Source: HK1 sp965202875 (GTDB lineage Bacteria; Pseudomonadota; Gammaproteobacteria; HK1). From it: a stretch of 64,000 bases of DNA. Shown one piece after another: positions 53,301 to 60,936 of this stretch. Position 1 is the first letter of the stretch, and each line of letters starts with the position of its first letter. The stretch spans positions 1,674,001-1,738,000 of the forward strand of contig OZ241870.1 of NCBI GenBank assembly GCA_965202875.1. Direction: 5' to 3'. The notes beneath the pieces are model-generated. The model was not told the origin of the DNA and ran no database searches. It worked only from the letters and a program-made list of their open reading frames with translations. The position numbers and the translations under genes are program-made.

Positions 53301-55276
53301 TCGTGGCGCATTTCTTCCGCCGCGCGTTCAGCCTCATGCGCGATGGCGGCGCCTTCGGCCTGATCGCGACCAACACCATCGCCCAAGGCGATACGCGCGC
53401 GACCGGCTTGCGCTTCATCTGCGAGCACGGCGGCGAAATCTATCGCGCGCGCCGGAGGGTCAAATGGCCCGGCCTCGCGGCGGTGGTGGTGAGCGTGCTG
53501 CACGTCGCCAAGGGCCGCTTCCCCGTTGCGACCGCGAAGCGTCTCGAAGGCGGGACGACGCCCGATCATGGAGCCGGAATCTTGTCGGCGGACTTGCTCC
53601 CCGGTGCGATGCGCCTCGACGGGGAGGCGGCGCCCGATCATGGAGCCGGAACCTCGTCGGCGGGCTTCTTTCCCGACGCGAAGCACCTCGACGGGGAGGC
53701 AGCATCTGATCATCGATCCACCCCCTTGCCGGCAGGCTCCTTCTCCGGCACGAAGCGCCTCGACGGCCGCGCGGTCGAGACGATCACCGCATTCCTCTTC
53801 CATCGAGGCGGCCACGGCGACCCAGAGCGGCTGGCCACGAACGCGGGCAGGAGCTTCGTCGGCAGCTACGTGCTCGGCATGGGCTTCACCTTCGACGACA
53901 CCGACAGGAAAGGCGTCGCCTCGCCGCTGGCTGAGATGCGGCGGCTCGTCACACGGGACCCGCGCAACCGGGAAGTGATCTTCCCCTACATCGGTGGGGA
54001 GGAAGTGAACACGAGCCCGACCCACGCCCACCACCGCTACGTCATCAACTTCCGCGACTGGCCGTTGCGGCGGGAGGACGGCGGGCAGTTGCGGGAGGAC
54101 ATCGGAGGATCTCGAGAGGGTGCCGGGGAGTTGCGGGCGGAGGCGGACGACGAACCGCGCCGGTATCCATCGCATCGGGAAGACGGCGGGGAATCAGAGG
54201 GCGTCGGGGAGGCATGGGCAGACGCGGGCGACCAGCAGCGCCGGTATCCGTTGCGCCGGGAGGACGGCGGGGAAGCAGAGGGCGTCAGGGAGGCATGGGC
54301 GGACGCGGGCGACCAGCAGCGTCGGTATCCGTCGCACCGGGAGGACGGCGGGGAAGCAGAGGGCATCGGGGAGGCATGGACGGACACGGACGACCGGCGG
54401 CGCCGGTATCCGCTACACCAGGAGGGCGGTGGGGAATCGTGGGCAGATGCGGACGAGAAGCGGAGGCGGGAGCTGCGACGGCAACCGATCGTGCCGCACG
54501 ACTACCCGGAGCCAGTGGCGGCGGACTGGCCGGAGCTGCTGGCGATCGTCGAGGAGCGGGTGAAGCCGGAGCGCTTACGTGGCAAACGCGAGACACGGCG
54601 CAAACGCTGGTGGCAATTTGGGGATAGGCAGCCGGCTCTGCAGGCAACAATCAAAGGGTTGGAACGGGTGCTGGCTAACTCCCGCATCAGTCAGCACGCG
54701 GCGTTCACGTTCCTGCCGAACAGCAGGGTGTACGCGGAGACGACGATCATCTTCCCATTCGACACTCACTGTGCCTTCTGCACGCTCCAATCCCGCCCCC
54801 ACGAAATCTGGGCGCGCTTTTTCGCATCGTCTCTGGGAGATGGTCTCCGCTACACCCCATCCGACTGCTTCGAGACCTTCCCCTTCCCCGAACAGTGGGA
54901 GACCCACCCCGCCCTCGAAGCCGCCGGCAAGGCGTACTACGACCTCCGCGCCGCCCTGATGGTCCGAAACAATGAAGGCATGACCAAGACCTACAACCGC
55001 TTCCACGACCCCGACGAGACCGACCCCGACATCGCCAAACTCCGCGCCCTGCACGCCGCCATGGACCGCGCCGTCCTCGACGCCTACGGATGGCGGGACA
55101 TCCCGACCGACTGCAAATTCCTCCTCGACTACGCGATCGACGAGGAGGAGGGCCGCCGCAAGAAGCCCTGGCGCTACCGCTGGCCCGACGCCACCCGCGA
55201 CGAAGTCCTCGCCCGCCTCCTCGCCCTGAACGCCGAGCGCGCGGAGGCGGAGCGAGCCGCCGCCGATCATGAGTAG
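50333..55276 (+). CDS. large Eco57I-type adenine DNA methyltransferase, DrmMI-like, with four repeat insertions
   Basis: This protein of about 1,647 residues carries the AdoMet motif KILDPAMGSGAFLVEACRQL near residue 718 and the catalytic VVGNPPFAGKNT near 955. Family blocks include SHYTPSTLTGPIVADALRPL, YGVDKNAMAVDLARLSLWL and LIATNTIAQGDTRATGL. The C-terminal specificity region ends with PSDCFETFPFPEQWE and DEVLARLLALNAER. The family N-terminus (MADRERQRLIFAHQEWLGF, then VQPVGLVVSPP) is split here: the ATG at 50279 is one base out of frame, and a TTG at 50333 opens the main frame. Four low-complexity blocks interrupt the fold. It follows the DrmD-like helicase, as in class 1 DISARM, and probably marks host DNA. 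Confidence 0.83.
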   Translation: MQPVGLVVSPPVMVDAQVVPDRNVSGRQREFIALLERDDTGATARWRAPDLRRLFLDWLGWDEADLADADTDRERLEIALPELHAVLAPTWAVPADGGNEGGKAAGSGGGEAAGHSNREADSHDAGEIADSDGEAADSDGEAADSGGGEADGHGNKEAASHGAGEATGNSDREAAGSDDGNAAGWQMLIRVEPDGADLDAPPEDAAWNASRHERFVRLLSETGVPAGLLCTDDRIRLIHAPGGETPGYLTFDFSQMAMPAGRPILAAFDMLLSAGAMFMNAEEARLPALLARSREAQAEVSTRLARQVLAALYELLRGFVAADAHRGALPALARESPSDLYSGLIVVLMRLVFLLYTEDRGMMPGHPVYQQHYSLGGLFARLRADAAAWPDTMDQRFGAWAQLLSLFRLVYGGGRHGNLSFVARKGRLFDPARFPFLERLPLSKRSGSAEAAEAGTADEGEVPPGQSPARSPGFPGPEAGTAGEAALPPDQPSARPPEFPGPEAGSADEAAVPPAPPAPDSSGRRRAEDEADIPLIPDRTVWRVLENLVMLDGERLSYRTLDVEQIGSVYEAIMGFRIELTAGRSIAVRSRQRTGAAVVLDLDALLSLDPGKRAKAVAERTDHKLTGKAEAALRQAGTVEDAVAALEGRIDRDATPDIVPAHTPVLQPTDERRRSGSHYTPSTLTGPIVADALRPLFDRLGPSPAPDRILDLKILDPAMGSGAFLVEACRQLARKLVEAWHAHGGPPAIPPDEDELLHARRLVAQHCLYGVDKNAMAVDLARLSLWLVTFAKNHEFTFVDHALRHGDSLTGLSLAQIQALHWREDVPAQVEMEEQAVRRCVATARALRARIHAARESATADELDDLLGRAESELYGVRAYGDLVLLAFFKGKKPAERDRIREEHAACVLTDRADRYRGEIEAWRSADPPFVPFHWEIEFPEVFERENPGFDAVVGNPPFAGKNTVIAAHVAGYLHWLKAMHQGSHGNADLVAHFFRRAFSLMRDGGAFGLIATNTIAQGDTRATGLRFICEHGGEIYRARRRVKWPGLAAVVVSVLHVAKGRFPVATAKRLEGGTTPDHGAGILSADLLPGAMRLDGEAAPDHGAGTSSAGFFPDAKHLDGEAASDHRSTPLPAGSFSGTKRLDGRAVETITAFLFHRGGHGDPERLATNAGRSFVGSYVLGMGFTFDDTDRKGVASPLAEMRRLVTRDPRNREVIFPYIGGEEVNTSPTHAHHRYVINFRDWPLRREDGGQLREDIGGSREGAGELRAEADDEPRRYPSHREDGGESEGVGEAWADAGDQQRRYPLRREDGGEAEGVREAWADAGDQQRRYPSHREDGGEAEGIGEAWTDTDDRRRRYPLHQEGGGESWADADEKRRRELRRQPIVPHDYPEPVAADWPELLAIVEERVKPERLRGKRETRRKRWWQFGDRQPALQATIKGLERVLANSRISQHAAFTFLPNSRVYAETTIIFPFDTHCAFCTLQSRPHEIWARFFASSLGDGLRYTPSDCFETFPFPEQWETHPALEAAGKAYYDLRAALMVRNNEGMTKTYNRFHDPDETDPDIAKLRALHAAMDRAVLDAYGWRDIPTDCKFLLDYAIDEEEGRRKKPWRYRWPDATRDEVLARLLALNAERAEAERAAADHE
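50640..50890 (+). repeat. in-frame Ala/Asp/Gly-rich repeat insertion in the methyltransferase
   Basis: Short units of the type ADSDGEA and EA-GHGNKEA are repeated about ten times near residues 103-185. Two exact 21-base copies (GCCGACAGTGACGGCGAGGCC region) occur at about 50720-50765. Confidence 0.8.
51685..51900 (+). repeat. in-frame 75-base tandem repeats in the methyltransferase
   Basis: Three units encode GTADEGEVPPGQSPARSPGF, PGPEA and variants (AGEAALPPDQPSARPPEF, ADEAAVPPAPPA). The block interrupts the helical domain between FPFLERLPLS and IPLIPDRTVWRVLENL. Confidence 0.8.
53540..53765 (+). repeat. in-frame 72-base tandem repeats in the methyltransferase
   Basis: Three units encode RLDGEAAPDHGAGTSSAGFF, PDAK and variants, close after the NPPF motif region (VVVSVLHVAKGRFPVATAK). 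Each unit begins with the R/H-L-D/E-G block, which also occurs in the flanking unique sequence (KRLDGRAVETI). Confidence 0.8.
54155..54440 (+). repeat. in-frame 81-base tandem repeats in the methyltransferase
   Basis: CGGTATCC marks unit starts at 54161, 54242, 54323 and 54404, exactly 81 bases apart. Units encode RRYPSHREDGGESEGVGEAW, ADAGDQQ. The block lies between YVINFRDWPLRRED and RRQPIVPHDYPEPVAADWPE. Confidence 0.9.
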
Positions 55277-55417
55277 CCCGCCAAGTCCCGGAGCCCCGGA
55301 ATCCCGGAATGAACCAAGCGGTCGTTTCGACACCGACATCACACCGGGAATCGTTGACAGGCGAAACCGGCCCGCCGACACTGCCCGGCATCCCGGTGAA
55401 CAGAAGCGGGCACGTAC

Positions 55418-56038
55418 ATGACGGCCGCCTCCCCACAATCCGCCGGACTGCGCGTGGTCACTCCCGACGGCTCCACGGTGGTCGACTCGACCGCGCTCGC
55501 AGGGTTCTGGACCCAGGCGCAATACCTCAAGCTGACGAATTGGAGCAACCGCCTGCTCGAATTCACGGACGGCCGCATCGAGGTCCTGCCCACGCCCACC
55601 CAGCAGCACCAAGCCATTTCACGGTTCCTGTTCCTGGCGCTTTACCCTTTCGTTCGGGACATCGGCGGCAAAGTGTTCTATGCCCCCTTGCGCCTCCGCA
55701 TCCGCGAGGGCAAGTTCCGCGAGCCGGATTTGCTGCTCGTGACCGATGCGGACGACCCCCGCTGCCGGAACGAATACTGGCTTGGCGCGGATCTGGCCGT
55801 GGAGGTGGTCAGTCCCGACAATCCCGACCGGGACCTGATCGACAAGCGCGGGGACTACGCCGAGGCCGGCATCCCCGAATACTGGATCGCCAATCCCGTG
55901 ACCGGCACCGTGGCCGTACTCGTTCTGTCGGGCGGTGAATACCGGGAACACGGAGTGTTTCAACCGGGAGAGCGGGCCGATTCGCCCAGCCTGCCCGGCT
56001 TCTCGGTGGACGTGAAGGGGATGTTCGATGCGGCGTGA
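55418..56038 (+). CDS. Uma2-family (DUF820) putative endonuclease
   Basis: This 206-residue protein is complete. Family blocks are YLKLTNWSNRLLEFTDGRIE, VLPTPTQQHQAISRFLF, REPDLLLVTDADD and the nuclease strand DLAVEVVSPDNPDRDLIDKR with GDYAEAGIPEYWIANPVTG. The D...E-X-V layout is the PD-(D/E)XK core. Uma2 genes are common in multi-copy families in cyanobacteria and in sponge- or marine-associated bacteria; their job is not settled. ATG 55418 is the first methionine before family sequence. It follows the methyltransferase by 140 bases. Confidence 0.87.
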   Translation: MTAASPQSAGLRVVTPDGSTVVDSTALAGFWTQAQYLKLTNWSNRLLEFTDGRIEVLPTPTQQHQAISRFLFLALYPFVRDIGGKVFYAPLRLRIREGKFREPDLLLVTDADDPRCRNEYWLGADLAVEVVSPDNPDRDLIDKRGDYAEAGIPEYWIANPVTGTVAVLVLSGGEYREHGVFQPGERADSPSLPGFSVDVKGMFDAA

Positions 56039-56155
56039 ACGCGCCCCGGCGGCGTGCTGCATTCAGCCTCGGAGTTGCGCGCCGGGCGGGAACGGACACA
56101 GAAATGGCAGCAGCACGTCAGGCGCCAGAAAATCGGATGACGACAAGGAGCGGAC

Positions 56156-58372
56156 ATGAGCGTCGACATCATCAGAGGTGCAACCCGCAAACCCGGATCA
56201 AGCAGGATGCTGGCTGACGCCATCGCAGGTCAAAGAAATTTATCTGGCCAGTTGTTCATCGGATATCCGACCATTGCCACTTCCGAGGGGCCGCACTCCA
56301 TAGACGCTCTCCTGATATCCAGAGACAAGGGAGTCATCATATTCGATCTTATCGAAGGACCGACGATATCCGGTTATCAAGACCGGCAAGACGATTCGGC
56401 AAACAAACTCGAAGCCCGGCTCAGGATCCGTCGTGAATTGATGAAAGGCAGAAGACTCCTGATCCCGATCCATGTGATTTCATTCGCTCCAGGCGCTACT
56501 CTCCAGGAGGGCACATATAGCCGTGATTATCCGATCGCGAATACGGGTAACCTGATAGAGAAATTAGATGGATTCGAGTGGGAAAATGCAAATGATGTAA
56601 TATACCAATCCTCTCTCTCTGCAATCGAGGGGATTTCCACAATACGCAAGAACCCGACAAGACGTAATATAGAACAAATAAACTCGAGAGGTGCGAAGTT
56701 GAGAGAACTGGAAAATTCCATCGCTACCTTGGATCCGAGACAGGGCAAGGCTGTTATCGAGACCGTCGAGGGCGTACAGCGTATACGAGGACTGGCGGGT
56801 TCAGGCAAGACAATCATCCTGGCGCTCAAAGCGGCGTATTTGCATATTAATCATCCTGAATGGCGCATTGCAGTCACTTTCAATACGCGTTCGCTCAAAG
56901 GGCAGTTTCAGAAATTGATCAGAGGCTTCTGCATCGAACAGGGCCGAGATGCCGATGATGAGAAATTGCGCATTGTCAACGCTTGGGGTGCTCCAGGTGG
57001 TGCTGATCGAGACGGTATTTATCACGAATTTTGCCGTCAGAATAATGTAGAGTACCTGGATTTCAGAACAGCGAAAGCGCATTTTGCAACAGGAAAGGAA
57101 TTTGCCAAGGTTTGTGAAAAAGCTCTTGGTGAAGTAGAGAACATCAAGCAGATCTACGATGTGATCCTGGTAGATGAAGCACAGGATTTTTCTCCAGCCT
57201 TTTTAAGACTTTGCTATGAATTTCTGAAGAAAGAAAAGAGATTGATTTATGCTTATGATGAATTACAAAATCTCTCTGGAGAATCGTTGCCTTCTCCAGA
57301 AATCATCTTTGGGAAAAGCGGAGATGGGACATATAAGGTACAATTCAACGACGAGAACGGCGACGATGCACGAAACGATATCATTCTGGAGAAATGCTAT
57401 CGTAATTCCCGCCCTGTCTTGGCAACAGCACATGCATTAGGATTTGGCATATACAGGGAATCCGTGGATCAGAACCGGCAACCGCGCCTAAGGCGACGCC
57501 CACCTAAGGCTCAACATAGGCAGCCAGATGTTCTGCCGAGACAAAGGCATACGAACTTGGTACAAATGTTCGAACATTCCCAATTATGGAAGGAAATAGG
57601 ATACCGATCGGAAAATGGAGAGATACGGGAAGGAGAATCCGTGACGCTTTCCAGGACAGATAAGACTAGTCCGTTGTTTCTGGAAAAGCATTCGGATATC
57701 GACGATCTGATCAGGTTCGAAGTCTTTAATGGAGAGGAGGATCAAACTGAATGGCTGATCAACGAGATCAGGAAGAACCTGGAAGTCGATGAACTGCGAC
57801 ATGATGACATCGTCGTCATCAATCCCGATCCTCTTTCCACACGCAAGAAGGTCGGCCGGATCCGCAGCCGCCTGTGGGAAATGAAAATCAACTCTCATCT
57901 TGCTGGAGTCGACACCGATCCGGATACCTTCTTTAAAGATGCCTCCGTTGCCTTTACCGGTATCTACAGAGCTAAAGGCAACGAGACCGGCATGATCTAT
58001 ATCATCAATGCTCATGATTGCAACTCGGCTGCTTCTAATTTGGCATCGATACGAAACCGAATCTTTACGGCTATCACGAGAAGCAAGGCATGGGTTCGGG
58101 TTTTGGGAATTGGATCCGGCATGAAAGCTCTAAAGGATGAATATGAAAAACTGAAACATAAAGAATTCAAGCTCCATTTTGTCTATCCAGACGAAGATCA
58201 ACGTAAACGTTTGCAGATCGTTCATCGGGACATGACGGGTGCTGAACGAAATCAACTGCAGAAGCGCCAGAAGAGTTTAGGCGAATTGATCAAGGACCTC
58301 GAAGCTGGTACCATTCGCCCTGAAGATTTAGGCGACGATCTGATGAAGCTGAAGGAATTGTTGGGAAATTGA
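56156..58372 (+). CDS. UvrD/REP-like helicase with NERD-like N-terminal domain
   Basis: In this 738-residue protein, residues 30-130 resemble a NERD nuclease fold (GPHSIDALLISRDKGVIIFD), but the usual E-V-K triad is replaced by DLIEG, so it may be inactive. The superfamily 1 helicase core follows: RIRGLAGSGKTIILALKAAY near 213, VILVDEAQDFSPAFLRLCYE near 338, LEKCYRNSRPVLATAHALG, VAFTGIYRAKGNETGMIYII and RNRIFTAITRSKAWVRVLG. A GC-richer Arg/Pro/Gln stretch (about residues 440-470, RQPRLRRRPPKAQHRQPDVL) looks inserted. G+C is low. The stop overlaps the next start, so it is coupled to a DUF2290 gene. Confidence 0.85.
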   Translation: MSVDIIRGATRKPGSSRMLADAIAGQRNLSGQLFIGYPTIATSEGPHSIDALLISRDKGVIIFDLIEGPTISGYQDRQDDSANKLEARLRIRRELMKGRRLLIPIHVISFAPGATLQEGTYSRDYPIANTGNLIEKLDGFEWENANDVIYQSSLSAIEGISTIRKNPTRRNIEQINSRGAKLRELENSIATLDPRQGKAVIETVEGVQRIRGLAGSGKTIILALKAAYLHINHPEWRIAVTFNTRSLKGQFQKLIRGFCIEQGRDADDEKLRIVNAWGAPGGADRDGIYHEFCRQNNVEYLDFRTAKAHFATGKEFAKVCEKALGEVENIKQIYDVILVDEAQDFSPAFLRLCYEFLKKEKRLIYAYDELQNLSGESLPSPEIIFGKSGDGTYKVQFNDENGDDARNDIILEKCYRNSRPVLATAHALGFGIYRESVDQNRQPRLRRRPPKAQHRQPDVLPRQRHTNLVQMFEHSQLWKEIGYRSENGEIREGESVTLSRTDKTSPLFLEKHSDIDDLIRFEVFNGEEDQTEWLINEIRKNLEVDELRHDDIVVINPDPLSTRKKVGRIRSRLWEMKINSHLAGVDTDPDTFFKDASVAFTGIYRAKGNETGMIYIINAHDCNSAASNLASIRNRIFTAITRSKAWVRVLGIGSGMKALKDEYEKLKHKEFKLHFVYPDEDQRKRLQIVHRDMTGAERNQLQKRQKSLGELIKDLEAGTIRPEDLGDDLMKLKELLGN

Positions 58373-59043
58373 TGATGCCCTCGCCTGCTGCTCAAATTGA
58401 AGACCAAATTAATCGGATCGTTGCATATCTTGTGCGAGTCAGTCTGTCCGATTCTCAAAATTACGCTTTTCGACGATCACTTCGTGGCGATTTCGAAGAG
58501 GTGACCTTCCGGAACTCCGGTTACGTGTCGTATGCACTGAAGGATCGTGTATATGATGAGATTTACCATGAACTCGTGAAAAACAGTGCATACACTGCCA
58601 AAATGCTCGACGGCGCACTGATCCAGATGATGTACATGTTTTCTCGCACGACTCTGGAACAACATCGTCTTGCGTTTTTTCCCGCGCCACATCTCGATGA
58701 ATTTCAAAACAATCCAGATATCTATCTCGATGATGAAATTTATGCCGACATTACTTCGAAAGGCAATGTGCCGTTTCCTATACGCTTCGACTACGATATC
58801 CGAAGCGACGTTGTGAAATTGGAGCATCCAAAATCCCACCTGACCCTCGGGCAGTACAAGAATTGCAGGATTCCGGTGACCGCTCCGATGACGCCGTTCT
58901 GGTTCATCGATTTCGTGCTGAGGAATTTTTATCACACGGCATTCATGAAATATGCCAATAAACTTCCATCTTTCGGCAGTTCGTTTGCAGAATCGATACT
59001 GCTGGAAGAACGGGGAGTGGTTCATATATCAGTTCCAGCATGA
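58372..59043 (+). CDS. DUF2290 protein, partner of the helicase
   Basis: The 223-residue protein starts with overlapping TGATG at the helicase stop (a second ATG follows one codon later). It reads IEDQINRIVAYLVRVSLSDS, GALIQMMYMFSRTTLEQHRL, AFFPAPHLDEFQNNPDIYLD and IRFDYDIRSDVVKLEHPKSH, LTLGQYKNCRIPVTAPMTPF. This matches the DUF2290 family, whose function is unknown. The FDYD...HP-SHLT layout invites a nucleic-acid or nucleotide binding role, but that is a guess. Low G+C, same as the helicase, suggests the two arrived together. Confidence 0.8.
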   Translation: MMPSPAAQIEDQINRIVAYLVRVSLSDSQNYAFRRSLRGDFEEVTFRNSGYVSYALKDRVYDEIYHELVKNSAYTAKMLDGALIQMMYMFSRTTLEQHRLAFFPAPHLDEFQNNPDIYLDDEIYADITSKGNVPFPIRFDYDIRSDVVKLEHPKSHLTLGQYKNCRIPVTAPMTPFWFIDFVLRNFYHTAFMKYANKLPSFGSSFAESILLEERGVVHISVPA

Positions 59044-59190
59044 AACGGATAGTGTGGGCTGGTGCGCAGAATTCTCTGATCGAATCCGGTGCTTTCGCTG
59101 CGCGAGCCGGTGCACGACGAGATCAGACATCAACTCGCGCCCCTCATGGATAACCGCTAGCGACTGCCCGGCATTTACGCAACGATCGGC

Positions 59191-59847
59191 CTAATGACCC
59201 TTTGAAGCGAGGACTCGAAGGAATCCGGTCAATTCCGAGAAAGCCGGAGACCCGAAATCCCACACGCCTTGCAAAGCACCTTCACCCACCCGGGTCAGAG
59301 GATCGCGCATCGCGGCCAGATAGGCATGCACGAAGCTCTTGTCGATGTTCGTGGAGCGCATGGCTTCGTGCTCGATCAGGCAGTCCATGTACGTTTCGGC
59401 GCACTCGGCTACACTGTCACCTTCCCGGGAACGCCGGCAGAGAGTTTCCACAGCGCCGGGCCCGGAGCCGTCCGGCACGACGAACACCCCGACCGACGGC
59501 ACAGCCTCGGAGAACTCGCCATGAGCCTGCGGTGGCTCGTATCCCGCGTTGTGAAGGGCGTCGCAGACGCTTTTGAAAGCGCCGTGAGCGTCCTCGTCGG
59601 CGTCTCGAACGACTCCAATTGCCCGGAGGGTCGGTCGAATCCTGGTGACAGTCTGAATCGCCTTCAAGTTCCTGGAAAACTTGTCCTTTCCCCCGGCGTC
59701 GATGACCTGTATCTTCGATTCGGCGTCGAGGCGGTGCTTCATGAGTGCGTTGAAGAGATTGACCTCGTCTTTGCCCTCTACCAGCAACAGCCAATCCGAG
59801 CGAATCTGTAAACTTGGGCGCCCGGTATCCGCATCCGGAGGCATCAT
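59191..59847 (-). CDS. DUF3226 (TOPRIM-like) protein, partner of the AAA ATPase
   Basis: In this 218-residue protein the TOPRIM glutamate loop is SDWLLLVEGKDEVNLFNALM near residue 20, and the acidic pair is IGVVRDADEDAHGAFKSVCD near 87-92. A later SVGVFVVPDGSGPGAVETL block is typical of DUF3226. TOPRIM domains beside OLD/AAA ATPases act as nucleases in anti-phage systems. The start overlaps the ATPase stop (ATGA). All expected acidic residues are present, unlike the related protein at the right edge. Confidence 0.82.
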   Translation of the reverse strand: MMPPDADTGRPSLQIRSDWLLLVEGKDEVNLFNALMKHRLDAESKIQVIDAGGKDKFSRNLKAIQTVTRIRPTLRAIGVVRDADEDAHGAFKSVCDALHNAGYEPPQAHGEFSEAVPSVGVFVVPDGSGPGAVETLCRRSREGDSVAECAETYMDCLIEHEAMRSTNIDKSFVHAYLAAMRDPLTRVGEGALQGVWDFGSPAFSELTGFLRVLASKGH

Positions 59848-60893
59848 CGGACCTCCAGGTCGAGATCGCGTGCGCCCTCCAGTGCCTCGCCGGTGAACGT
59901 CGCCGCTTCGACTTTTCCCGTTGCTTCATTCTTGAAGAGATTGTGTATGGACAAATCCTCCGGTACGTCCGCAAACACCGTCATTGCGGCCTCGATGCAC
60001 TCGGCGCTGTGGGTCGTTGCCACGAATTGTACATTCCATTCGCGCATCCACCGGCGGGTGAAACGCCAGACCTCTCTCAACACGGAATGATGGATGCCGT
60101 TTTCCATCTCGTCCGCGAGCAGAAGGCCGTCTCGAGCGATGAAGAAGCTCAGCAGCAGTCGACACAACCGGACACCTCCTCCTCCGAGATCATGAAGTGG
60201 CAACTGCACTCCGTCGGCGGTCACCGCCGATAGATACGACGCCCCCATCATGTCCGTCAGAATCTCCACACTCTTGACCTTCGGAAGGATCAGGTTGATG
60301 GCGTTCGTCAACTCCCCCTTGCGGTTCTCTCTGACCATGTCGGAATATCGCTGAAGGTACTCACCGGACGTATCGAGCTGAAACTTCGTACCTTCAATGA
60401 CGCAATACGGTCGCGGTACCGGCGGTACCGGATTTTGATGCGTGACCATTCCCCATAGTGTCGGTTGCATGCCCCCGATATTTCCGTTCGCTAGCTTGCC
60501 GTCGAGATAGGTGTCGATGCGTCCTACTACCGGAAGCTGCGCGAGGTTCTGTTTCGCAGCATTTCCGATTGCCGCGGGTCGCGCGACGTCAGCGACCTTC
60601 TCGAAGATATACTTCAGTTGGTGATTCGTTCCATTCTCCACTCCATGGAGCTCCAGCTTGCCGCCGGACAACCTCGCGACAGGATCCAGGACAGGATTGG
60701 CGGAGCGTTGCACGTTCGCATTCCACAACAGCATGGGATTGTATCGACCGGTAAACAGCCATATCGCTTCGAGCAGCGCCGTCTTGCCGATGCCGTTGAT
60801 ACCGGTCACCAGATTGACGTGGGACAGACGAGGCAGGGACAGGCCGTCGATGCCTCGATAGTGGATGGCCCTGAAACTGGCGAGGAGAGTCAT
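59844..60893 (-). CDS. AAA (OLD-like) ATPase with DUF3226 partner
   Basis: This 349-residue ATPase starts MTLLASFRAIHYRGIDGLSL. It has Walker A VTGINGIGKTALLEAIWL near residue 29, signature PLHDLGGGGVRLCRLLLSFF, Walker B GLLLADEMENGIHHSVLREV and the H-loop FVATTHSAECIEAAMTVF. With the DUF3226 gene it forms a split OLD-type pair (ATPase and TOPRIM on separate chains), comparable in plan to PARIS or AbiL although the subunits differ. It faces away from the PIN locus to its right only in spacing, not in strand. Confidence 0.85.
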   Translation of the reverse strand: MTLLASFRAIHYRGIDGLSLPRLSHVNLVTGINGIGKTALLEAIWLFTGRYNPMLLWNANVQRSANPVLDPVARLSGGKLELHGVENGTNHQLKYIFEKVADVARPAAIGNAAKQNLAQLPVVGRIDTYLDGKLANGNIGGMQPTLWGMVTHQNPVPPVPRPYCVIEGTKFQLDTSGEYLQRYSDMVRENRKGELTNAINLILPKVKSVEILTDMMGASYLSAVTADGVQLPLHDLGGGGVRLCRLLLSFFIARDGLLLADEMENGIHHSVLREVWRFTRRWMREWNVQFVATTHSAECIEAAMTVFADVPEDLSIHNLFKNEATGKVEAATFTGEALEGARDLDLEVR

Positions 60894-60936
60894 CGGATGC
60901 CTCCGTCAAATGAAACGATAGCTCCAGGACTGTAGC

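Noticed and set aside
45993..54440. Regular repeats considered as CRISPR arrays
   Set aside because: Units are contiguous, protein-coding and in frame, with no unique spacers of constant length. No Cas genes are nearby.
43221..55276. Complete DISARM system
   Set aside because: No DrmA, DrmB or DrmC-like gene is visible within the window. Only the helicase and methyltransferase components are present.
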